Assembly (NCBI GenBank): GCA_038213135.1
Contig: JBBQTQ010000014.1
Location: 1 to 38,853 of the forward strand
DNA: 38,853 nt
Direction: 5' to 3'
Source of the DNA: JBBQTQ01 sp038213135
GTDB taxonomy: Bacteria; Actinomycetota; Thermoleophilia; Gaiellales; Gaiellaceae
Both the position numbers and the translations under genes were made by a program. Numbering within the stretch: the first letter of the stretch is position 1; every line of letters starts with the position of its first letter. Below are positions 32,430-38,853 of the stretch, piece by piece. The notes below the pieces were generated by a model. It was not told the DNA's origin. It saw only the letters and a list, made by a program, of their open reading frames with translations, and made no database searches.

Positions 32430-33650
32430 GTGGTCGTGCGCCCCGGCGAAATCGTCGTCGAGCGTGCCAGCCGGCGCTTCAGCGTCAACCCGCATCCGGT
32501 GCGCACGCTCAAGGAACTCGTGATCGCGCGCAATCGTGCGGCGGCCGTCGAAGTGGTCGCGCTCGACGACGTCTCGGTACGGATCGAGCCCGGCGAAGCG
32601 GTCGGCCTGATCGGCCGCAACGGCTCGGGCAAGACGACGCTGTTGAAGCTGATCGCCGGCATCTTCGGCCCGAGCGCCGGCAGGGTCGAGGCAGGCGGGC
32701 GCGTCGCGTCCCTGCTCGAGCTGGGCGCCGGCTTCCACCCCGAGTTCACGGGACGCGAGAACGTCTACCTGAACGGCTCGATCCACGGCCTCAGCCGCGC
32801 GCGCATTGCACGACACTTCGACGAGATCGTCGCGTTCGCCGAGCTCGAGCGCTTCATCGACCTGCCCGTGCGCACCTACTCGTCCGGGATGTACATGCGG
32901 CTCGGCTTCGCGGTCGCTGCGTACATCGAGGCGGACACGCTGCTGCTCGACGAGGTCTTTGCGGTCGGCGACGAGGAGTTCCAGCGCAAGTGCTTCGGGA
33001 AGATCCACGAGTTCAAGAGCCGTGGCGGGACGATCGTCTTCGTCTCGCACGACGCCGCCGCCGTCGAGCGCATCTGCGAGCGGGCAGTGCTGCTGCGTAA
33101 CGGCCGCGTCGAGCTGGACGGGGCTACGCAGGAGGCGATCGCCCACTACCACCGGCTACTCGCCGACGATCGCAACCCCGAGGAGAGCGGTGCGGGGCTC
33201 AGCGAGTACGGCAGCGGCGAGGCCAGAGTCGTGCAGGCACGGATGCTCGGCCCAGACGGGGAGGAGCGGCTGCAGTTCCTCGCCGGCGAGCCTGCCACGC
33301 TCGAGCTGCGGATCGCGCTGAGCGACGAGATCCCGCCGCCGCGGATCTCGATCGACGTGCGCGACCAGGCAGGACTGCTGTTCGCCGCGACCTCGGTCGA
33401 CGCCACGGAGGTCGCGTGGCGGGCCGGTCTCGGCGAGCAGGTGCTCGCGTTCGAGCTCGACCGGCTGCCGCTGGCGGACGGCCGCTTCCAGATCCGCGCG
33501 GAGATCGCTTCGACGGACGGGAGGCACCTGTACCACTGGCTCGACGACGCCGCCCGCTTTGCTGTCTACCCCGGCGAGCCCGTTCGCGGCCCGGTCCTGC
33601 TCGACGGCCGCTGGTCGGTCAGAGCGCCAGACGGCGCGCGAACAGGCTGA
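32430..33650 (+). CDS. wzt: ABC transporter ATPase with C-terminal sugar-binding domain (Wzt-like)
   Basis: The 406-residue ATPase powers export of a polysaccharide through the Wzm-like permease. Walker A is GRNGSGKT (62-69), the signature is YSSGMYMRLGFAVA (150-163), Walker B is TLLLDEVFAVGDE (170-182) and the switch His207 is in FVSHDAA. Residues about 255-400 form an extra beta-rich domain (SIDVRDQAGLLFAAT, LPLADGRFQIRAEI). That matches the Wzt C-terminal carbohydrate-binding domain that recognises the finished chain. GTG 32430 has no Shine-Dalgarno. Its 3' end overlaps the convergent methyltransferase by 32 bases. Confidence 0.93.
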   Translation: MVVRPGEIVVERASRRFSVNPHPVRTLKELVIARNRAAAVEVVALDDVSVRIEPGEAVGLIGRNGSGKTTLLKLIAGIFGPSAGRVEAGGRVASLLELGAGFHPEFTGRENVYLNGSIHGLSRARIARHFDEIVAFAELERFIDLPVRTYSSGMYMRLGFAVAAYIEADTLLLDEVFAVGDEEFQRKCFGKIHEFKSRGGTIVFVSHDAAAVERICERAVLLRNGRVELDGATQEAIAHYHRLLADDRNPEESGAGLSEYGSGEARVVQARMLGPDGEERLQFLAGEPATLELRIALSDEIPPPRISIDVRDQAGLLFAATSVDATEVAWRAGLGEQVLAFELDRLPLADGRFQIRAEIASTDGRHLYHWLDDAARFAVYPGEPVRGPVLLDGRWSVRAPDGARTG

Positions 33651-34551
33651 CGCCCGAGTAGCCGTGGCAGCTCTGCGCGAAGAGCGTGGAGAGCGAGCGC
33701 CCGACGGCCGGTAGCCGGAGCATCCGCCCCGCGATCCGGCGGCGCGCCAGGCCCTCGTAGCCCTCGGCCTGCTCGATCCGCGTCACGACGAGGCCTGCCC
33801 GCCAGAACGCCCAGAGGTACGCCGGGAGCGTGTGGACGTGCTCGTTGATCCCGTAGCCCTTCTCCTCGGCCTGGTCGGCGACCTCGCCGCTGTGACTGAG
33901 CGCTCGCGTGCCCTCGTTCAGCGCAGCGACGACGCCGCCGCGCCTCGTCACCCGTGCGAGCTCCCGCACCATCGCCCCGAGGTCGAGTGCGTGGTGCAGC
34001 GCGGCGACGCAGTAGGTGAGGTCGAACGAGCCCGAAGCGAACGGAAGATGCTCTCCGTCCGCCTGGATACGCGCGAAGGGTCCGACCCGTTGCTCGAAGA
34101 ACTCGCCGCGCCCGAGGCCGACGTTGCGGTCGGCCAGGATGTCGGTGCCGACGTACTCGCAGCCGCGGGGCACTATGTGCAGCGCGCCCCAGCACTTGGC
34201 GGCGCCCACCTCTAGCACGCGCATCCCCGGCCGTAGATAACGCTCGAGCAGGAGCGAGAAGGAGTGCTCGTTCGCCTGCCAGGTCTTGTCCTCCCAGGCG
34301 AGATCGCGCGAGAGGAACGGCAGGTGGGCGTCGACCTCGTCGTCCGGCTCGTACCAACCCTGCGCCTTGGCCAGCTCGACCCAGCCCGCGATCTCTCGCC
34401 GCTTGGCCGCGATCCCCGGCAGCCGGTCGTCCAGCATGCGCGGGATCCCGTCCTCGACCGCGTAGACCGTGGCGCAGCCCTGGCAGCGCAAGGAGCCGTC
34501 CGACCCGCTCAGCCGGTCGCGGCAGTGGGGACAGCGGAGAACGTCCAGCAC
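33619..34551 (-). CDS. Zinc-ribbon (Trm112-like) plus SAM methyltransferase protein
   Basis: The 310-residue protein starts with a Trm112-like zinc ribbon (LDVLRCPHC at 2-10 and RCQGCATVY near 25), followed by a class I methyltransferase with VLEVGAAKCWGALHIV as motif I and DLTYCVAALHHALDL as motif-III-like. This architecture is common in sugar methyltransferases of surface polysaccharide clusters. GTG 34551 is preferred to the earlier TTG 34584: it gives the short N-terminus usual before the zinc ribbon, and TACACT ends 7 bases before it. It is divergent from the WecA-like fusion gene. Confidence 0.82.
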   Translation of the reverse strand: MLDVLRCPHCRDRLSGSDGSLRCQGCATVYAVEDGIPRMLDDRLPGIAAKRREIAGWVELAKAQGWYEPDDEVDAHLPFLSRDLAWEDKTWQANEHSFSLLLERYLRPGMRVLEVGAAKCWGALHIVPRGCEYVGTDILADRNVGLGRGEFFEQRVGPFARIQADGEHLPFASGSFDLTYCVAALHHALDLGAMVRELARVTRRGGVVAALNEGTRALSHSGEVADQAEEKGYGINEHVHTLPAYLWAFWRAGLVVTRIEQAEGYEGLARRRIAGRMLRLPAVGRSLSTLFAQSCHGYSGVSLFARRLAL

Positions 34552-34558
34552 GCGAGCG

Positions 34559-34564
34559 AGTGTA
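34559..34564 (-). promoter_or_regulatory. Putative -10 box (TACACT) for leaderless methyltransferase
   Basis: On the minus strand TACACT ends 7 bases before GTG 34551 and supports that start over TTG 34584. Confidence 0.45.
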
Positions 34565-34603
34565 TGGAGCGGATGCCCAAACAACCGCCTAACAGCGCTT
34601 CGT

Positions 34604-34609
34604 TACCGT
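34604..34609 (+). promoter_or_regulatory. Putative -10 box (TACCGT) for leaderless WecA-like fusion gene
   Basis: TACCGT ends 7 bases before GTG 34617, where no Shine-Dalgarno is present. Confidence 0.45.
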
Positions 34610-34616
34610 TCAGGCA

Positions 34617-36428
34617 GTGAGCACCCTGCCGGTGATCGTCGGCCTGCCTGTGGCCGCAGGGGTGATCTGGCTTCTCCTCCACGCCCCCGTCGGACGGCGA
34701 ATCGTCTCCCAGGCGACAGGCGAGCGCTGGAGTGAGAGATCGACGCCCTCGTTCGGCGGAGTCGGCATCTTCGCGGCCTTCGTCACAGCGATGCTGTGCG
34801 CAGCTGCGGCGGGCGCCCTTCCGGCAGGGCGCGAGTTCTGGGCCACGCTCGGCGCTGTCGCGATCGTCTTTCTCGCGGGGTTGATCGACGACCTCTGGTC
34901 GCTTCCACCCCTCGCAAAGCTCGCGGCTCAGATCGGTGCCGCTGCGCTGGTGCTCGCGAACGGCCTCTCAGTGCAGGTCGTCCACAACCAGGTGCTCGCC
35001 GCCGGGCTCGGAGTTCTCTGGCTCGTGGGGATCACAAATGCGTTCAACCTCCTCGACAACATGGACGGACTGGCGGGCTCGCTCGCGTTCACCGCGGCGA
35101 TCTTCTTCGCGATCGACGCCCTGACTCTCCACCCGAGGCCTCTGCTGCTCGTCTGCTCGTTGAGCATCGCCGCCGCTTGCCTCGGGTTCCTGCCCTTCAA
35201 CTTTCGCCCCGGGCGGCCCGCCGCGGTCTTCATGGGTGACTCGGGCAGCCAGGTGCTCGGCTTCGCCCTGGGGGCCTGCGGGCTCGTGACGAGCTACCGG
35301 GTCGCCGAGTCGACGATCGCCACGCTGCTGCTGCCGATGATCGTCCTGGCGATTCCGATCCTCGACACTGCGCTCGTCACAGTCACCCGGCTGCTCGACG
35401 GCCGCCCGGTCTATCGCGGCGGGCGCGATCACACCTCCCACCGGCTCGCCCTGCGCGGTCTGTCCGAACGGCGAACCGTCGTCCTCCTCGTGGCGATCGC
35501 CGCGGCGCTCGGGACGACGAGCCTCGCCTACAGCGGACTCGGTAACACGCTGCTCACGACCGCCGGCGTGCTCGTTACCTTCGCCCTCCTCGTCCAGTTC
35601 GCGGGTTTCCTCACCGACGCCGAGGGGCCTCAGGTGCGCGATCGAGAGCGCCCGCTGCTTCTTCGGGCGATCCTGCTCCGGCCCCGGCGGCTCGTGGAGG
35701 TCTCCGTCGACTTCGCGCTGACGACCGCCGCGTTCGCCTGCGCGTACTTCCTGATCGTCTCGCAGGGGAACCCCCAGCAGCGCTTCTTCTTCTTCGTCTC
35801 GCTGCCTGTACTGCTCGGCTGCCGGGTCGCGGCCTTTATCCTCGCCGGTCTCTACCGGAGTATCTGGCGCTTTGCCGGCTCGCGAGACCTCGCCGCCGTC
35901 GTCAGCGCCGTCACGATCTCAGAGCTGATCGCCTTCGGGATCATCGCCGTCAGCTTCGGTGTTCCGCAATTTCCGTTACGGATCTTCGTGGTCGACGCGA
36001 TCCTGGCAACGATCCTTCTCGGAGCCTCTCGTTTCGGCGAGCGCGCACTGTTCCGCCTGCTCGGCACGCTGCACGAGCGCGACAACAGGCGGCGCACGCT
36101 CGTCGTCGGCGCGGGCCGGGCCGGTCGCAGCCTCGTACGTGAGCTGCGCGAAGCCGTGACCGAGCAGGTCGTCGGCTACGTCGACGATGACGCACGACTG
36201 CGCGGCCGGCGAATGCAGGGGGTGATGGTGCTCGGCGGCTGCATGGACATCGACTCGATCCTCCAGCGGACGACTCCCGATCGCGTTCTCGTCACCATCC
36301 CCGAAGCGCCGCGCGAACGTCTCGACGTGATCGTCGAGACGTGCTTCCGGGCCGGTGTCGAGTGCAAGTTCGCGCGCCGCGAGATCGACCTCGATCCGTA
36401 CGCGGCCTTCGACTCGGCGCGCGAGTGA
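34617..36428 (+). CDS. WecA/MraY-type sugar-1-phosphate transferase fused to truncated CapD/PglF-like half
   Basis: The 603-residue membrane protein joins two modules. Residues 1-~330 are a polyprenyl-phosphate sugar-1-phosphate transferase of the WecA/MraY group, with Asp91-Asp92 (LIDDLWSLPP), NLLDNMDGLAG, VFMGDSGSQVLGF and the HTSHRL motif (272-277). Residues ~355-600 look like the N-terminal half of PglF/CapD/WbpM nucleotide-sugar dehydratases: several membrane helices, AGLYRSIWRFAGSRDL, then a Rossmann segment TLVVGAGRAGRSL (494-506). The catalytic SDR half of those enzymes is absent. It starts a polymer on the lipid carrier; the second half may regulate or bind a nucleotide sugar. The stop overlaps the next gene (GTGA). 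Confidence 0.88.
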   Translation: MSTLPVIVGLPVAAGVIWLLLHAPVGRRIVSQATGERWSERSTPSFGGVGIFAAFVTAMLCAAAAGALPAGREFWATLGAVAIVFLAGLIDDLWSLPPLAKLAAQIGAAALVLANGLSVQVVHNQVLAAGLGVLWLVGITNAFNLLDNMDGLAGSLAFTAAIFFAIDALTLHPRPLLLVCSLSIAAACLGFLPFNFRPGRPAAVFMGDSGSQVLGFALGACGLVTSYRVAESTIATLLLPMIVLAIPILDTALVTVTRLLDGRPVYRGGRDHTSHRLALRGLSERRTVVLLVAIAAALGTTSLAYSGLGNTLLTTAGVLVTFALLVQFAGFLTDAEGPQVRDRERPLLLRAILLRPRRLVEVSVDFALTTAAFACAYFLIVSQGNPQQRFFFFVSLPVLLGCRVAAFILAGLYRSIWRFAGSRDLAAVVSAVTISELIAFGIIAVSFGVPQFPLRIFVVDAILATILLGASRFGERALFRLLGTLHERDNRRRTLVVGAGRAGRSLVRELREAVTEQVVGYVDDDARLRGRRMQGVMVLGGCMDIDSILQRTTPDRVLVTIPEAPRERLDVIVETCFRAGVECKFARREIDLDPYAAFDSARE

Positions 36429-38611
36429 GCACCGCCCCGCTCGCGAAGACCGCAGGCGGGCAGGCGGTCCTCTCGCTGCTGGACCGTGTCACACGCGCAC
36501 TTCCGGTCACCATCGTCTTCGCGTGGCTCGTCCTGCTCTACGCCTGGGAGTCGACCGGACACACGAGCCCATGGCTCTTCAGCGACGAACTGCAGAACGC
36601 TCAGCTCTCACGGGCGATCGCAGCCACAGGCCACGCGGCGCGGCGAGGCATGCCCTACGGCTTCCACACGCTCTACAACTACCTGGTCGCCCCGGCCTGG
36701 TGGCTGGGGAGCATTCCGGGGGCCTACACGGCAACGAAATACATCGGCGCGGCGACGATGACGGCTTCGATCTTCCCGACGTACGGCCTTGCTCGGATGG
36801 TCGTCTCGAAGCGCGCCGCGCTCTTCGCCGCGGCCGCAGCGGGCGCGGCGCCTGCGCTGGCGTACTCGCCGATGCTCCTGGACGAGCCGCTCGCCTACCC
36901 CTATGCGGCGTTCGCCTTCTTCGTAATCGCCAAGGCGCTCGCAACCCGCAACCGCTGGTGGATCGCAGGCGCGATCGCGGTGGTGGTCGTCGCGCCGTTC
37001 GTGCGTGGCGAGCTGGCCGTCCTGCCGGCGATCTTGGCGCTCGCCGCACTCTTCCTCGTCTGGACAGGCGAGCAGGCCGGACGTTGGCGCCGAAACTGGA
37101 CGGCCTGGGACTGGACCGGAGCAATCGTTCTCGGGATCGGAGTCGTCGTCCTCGTCAGCGCCGCGCTCGGTCGAGGGTCCGCGACCTGGTTGATCGCAAC
37201 GGGCCATTACCGCGGCCGCATGATCGAGTACGGCCTCTGGGCTGCAGGGGCGCTCGTGATCGGCGTCGGAGTACTGCCGCTGATCGCCGGCCTCGGCGCA
37301 CTCTTCCGGCGCAGGGGCGAGGCTCGCTCGCAGGAGCTGCGAGCGTTCACCGCGGTCGCCTGCGGCGCGATCGTCTGCTTCGGCATGTACACGGCGGTGA
37401 AGGCCGCGTACCTCTCGACGATCTTCGGGACCCGTGTGGAGGAGCGAAACTTGATTTACGTCGTGCCGCTCCTGGCGGTTGCGACCGCGCTCTGGCTGGA
37501 GCGGCCGCGGCTCCGACTCGTGCCGCTTGCCTGCCTGACGGGCTTCGCGGCGTACCTGATCGTCTCGACCCCGTACCAGATGAACATCAAGATCGACTCG
37601 GACGCGCTTGGGCTGTCGATGCTGCAGATGTGGAACTGGGAGCTGGGCCAGAACCCACCGGTCGCAGAGTGGATCCTCGTCGGCGTGCTTGCTCTCCTCG
37701 TCGGATTGGTGCTAGCTCCGCGCTTTCTCGGGCAGCGCACAAGGGCGGCCACCGCTGTCGTCTGGGTGACGGCCGGGCTGGCGCTCGCCTGGACGCTCAC
37801 GGGGCAGATCTCGGCGGGCCAGGCCTCCAACTCCTTCTCGCGCAGCTTCGTCCAGAACTTCCCCCATCCGCCGGACTGGGTCGACCGGGTCGTGCACGGA
37901 GCGCCGACGGTCTACCTCGGCCAGTCGATCGACAATCCGAACGGCGTCTGGCTGCTCGAGTTCTGGAACAAGTCGATCCGCTACGTGTGGAGCCTCGACG
38001 GCACTGCGCCTGGCCCCGGCCCGGTGCTCGCGCCGGACATCAACGGTGGCAACGGCCAGTTCAATCAGCAGCGCGGAGACATCCAGTACGCCGTGATCGA
38101 CCCGGGGATGGACGTGGTCGGCAAGGTCGTCGCACTGGGCCCGCACGCCTCGGCGAGCGGGCTCGTCGACTGGCGGCTCGTCAAGATCGACTACCCGCTG
38201 CGCCTGAAAGACGCGATCACAGGCATCTTCGCCGACGGCTGGATGAGCCGGAAGTCGACGTACTCGCTGTACACGACAGCCTCGAAGGCTCGCGGGTTCG
38301 TGACGGTCAACGTCTCGCGGCGCGCCTGGGGAGGTGTCGACGTCCCGGGACACGTTCGGATCGTCGTCGGCCACCTCGTGCTGGACAACTACCACCCGGC
38401 CCTCGGCGAGGTGACCGCCGTGCGCACCTGGACCGTGCACGCCCACGAGGCGCGGACGTTCGTGATTCCAACCCCGAAGCCGCCGTTCCGGGTCGAGGTG
38501 ACCATCTCGCCGACGTTCCGCCCCTCCGACCTCGACCCGCGCACTGGCGACACGCGCGAGCTCGGGGCGATCGTGTCCTACAGCTTCAGCCCTAGTGTCC
38601 TGAGTCGTTGA
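36425..38611 (+). CDS. GT-C fold membrane glycosyltransferase (ArnT/PMT-like), 3' end altered by IS
   Basis: The 728-residue protein has about 11-13 hydrophobic segments in residues 25-500, then an extracytoplasmic beta-rich part (about 500-728). The first outer loop has SDELQNAQLSR, where GT-C enzymes keep their catalytic acidic pair, and a MPYGFHTLYNYL stretch follows. It would use a lipid-linked sugar outside the membrane. GTG 36425 overlaps the previous stop. At the 3' end, the frame runs past the CTA target bases at 38592-38594 into an IS630-family element, and the final residues SVLSR come from the element. The original C-terminus is unknown. Confidence 0.85.
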   Translation: MSTAPLAKTAGGQAVLSLLDRVTRALPVTIVFAWLVLLYAWESTGHTSPWLFSDELQNAQLSRAIAATGHAARRGMPYGFHTLYNYLVAPAWWLGSIPGAYTATKYIGAATMTASIFPTYGLARMVVSKRAALFAAAAAGAAPALAYSPMLLDEPLAYPYAAFAFFVIAKALATRNRWWIAGAIAVVVVAPFVRGELAVLPAILALAALFLVWTGEQAGRWRRNWTAWDWTGAIVLGIGVVVLVSAALGRGSATWLIATGHYRGRMIEYGLWAAGALVIGVGVLPLIAGLGALFRRRGEARSQELRAFTAVACGAIVCFGMYTAVKAAYLSTIFGTRVEERNLIYVVPLLAVATALWLERPRLRLVPLACLTGFAAYLIVSTPYQMNIKIDSDALGLSMLQMWNWELGQNPPVAEWILVGVLALLVGLVLAPRFLGQRTRAATAVVWVTAGLALAWTLTGQISAGQASNSFSRSFVQNFPHPPDWVDRVVHGAPTVYLGQSIDNPNGVWLLEFWNKSIRYVWSLDGTAPGPGPVLAPDINGGNGQFNQQRGDIQYAVIDPGMDVVGKVVALGPHASASGLVDWRLVKIDYPLRLKDAITGIFADGWMSRKSTYSLYTTASKARGFVTVNVSRRAWGGVDVPGHVRIVVGHLVLDNYHPALGEVTAVRTWTVHAHEARTFVIPTPKPPFRVEVTISPTFRPSDLDPRTGDTRELGAIVSYSFSPSVLSR

Positions 38612-38852
38612 TCCGTTGGCAGTAGGCGGCGAGGCTGTCGAGGATCTGGTCGGCGATCTTGTGCCAGACGAAGGGCTTCGGGTCGTCGTTCCAGTTGGCG
38701 ATCCAGGTGCGAATTGACGCGACGAGGTCGCGGACTGAGCGGTGGGCGCCGCGCTTGATCCATTTCGTGGTCAGCTCGGCAAACCAGCGCTCGACGAGGT
38801 TCAGCCAGGAGCTGTAGGTCGGCGTGAAGTGGAGGGTGAAGCGCGGGTGGCG
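38592..38852 (-). CDS. IS630-family transposase, C-terminal part (runs off right edge)
   Basis: The last 86 residues of a DDE transposase are encoded here. The stretch RHPRFTLHFTPTYSSWLNLVE in outline, then ERWFAELTTKWIKRG, is the typical C-terminal catalytic region of IS630 proteins, with the third acidic residue in NLVERWF. The frame ends DSLAAYCQRINDSGH then TAG. The TAG itself (38594-38592) appears to be host target sequence and not IS sequence. The N-terminal part lies beyond the window. Active or broken cannot be told. Confidence 0.88.
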   Translation of the reverse strand, partial: RHPRFTLHFTPTYSSWLNLVERWFAELTTKWIKRGAHRSVRDLVASIRTWIANWNDDPKPFVWHKIADQILDSLAAYCQRINDSGH

Positions 38853-38853
38853 G
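38595..38853 (-). mobile_element. IS630-family insertion sequence, one end (partial)
   Basis: The element seems to begin at G 38595, just after a TA (38593-38594) that fits the TA target duplication of IS630 elements. The tip reads GTGTCCTGAGTCG. Upstream lies the polysaccharide glycosyltransferase gene. The full target CTAG can be read at 38592-38595. The other end and inverted repeat are outside the window. Confidence 0.75.

Overview
The window is about 70% GC and nearly gap-free, with many GTG starts and 4-base stop/start overlaps. It carries a fused CofG-CofH F420 synthase (FbiC), an FGD1-like F420-dependent glucose-6-phosphate dehydrogenase and an F420-type PPOX protein. Together these suggest an actinobacterium. 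Thermoleophilia (Gaiellales or Solirubrobacterales) is my best guess, but class level is inference. I saw no tRNA, rRNA, CRISPR array or recognisable defence system.

Region 1 (1-15.98 kb) is catabolic. It starts with a truncated membrane protein at the edge, a D-hydantoinase, two small cupins and a DJ-1/PfpI protein. A tightly coupled run follows: CitE-like lyase, MaoC-like hydratase, MmgE/PrpD protein, acyl-CoA dehydrogenase and molybdopterin hydroxylase large subunit. On the other strand lie a bicupin, an HMG-CoA-lyase-like enzyme and a CoA-acylating semialdehyde dehydrogenase. Divergent from these are a class III aminotransferase, a methyltransferase and a D-2-hydroxyacid dehydrogenase. 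The CitE/MaoC/ACAD order resembles the mycobacterial Rv2498c-Rv2500c itaconate/leucine locus, here with a PrpD-family protein inserted. The hydantoinase, aminotransferase and semialdehyde dehydrogenase would fit a pyrimidine/beta-alanine route.

Region 2 (15.9-24.7 kb) is an F420 island: PPOX protein, fbiC, cofC, fgd, a GAF/GGDEF diguanylate cyclase, cofE and cofD. CofE lacks the nitroreductase half found in mycobacterial FbiB.

Region 3 (24.7-30.8 kb) holds a PolX-like protein with an intact PHP nuclease domain but an eroded polymerase site, two methyltransferases, a polysaccharide deacetylase, an unknown 93-residue protein, and the haem genes hemH and hemE.

Region 4 (30.8-38.85 kb) makes and exports surface polysaccharide. 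It has a Wzm/Wzt ABC pair split by an antisense gene, a zinc-ribbon methyltransferase, a WecA-type transferase fused to a truncated CapD/PglF-like half, and a GT-C glycosyltransferase. An IS630-family element has inserted into the 3' end of the last gene, at the window edge.

Two patterns cut across regions. Many first genes of transcription units have a TANNNT hexamer 6-8 bases before the start codon and no Shine-Dalgarno sequence, which points to leaderless mRNAs. Coupled genes overlap as NTGA, and all four bases occur at N, so at least two genes (HMG-CoA lyase and cofE) seem to start at CTG.
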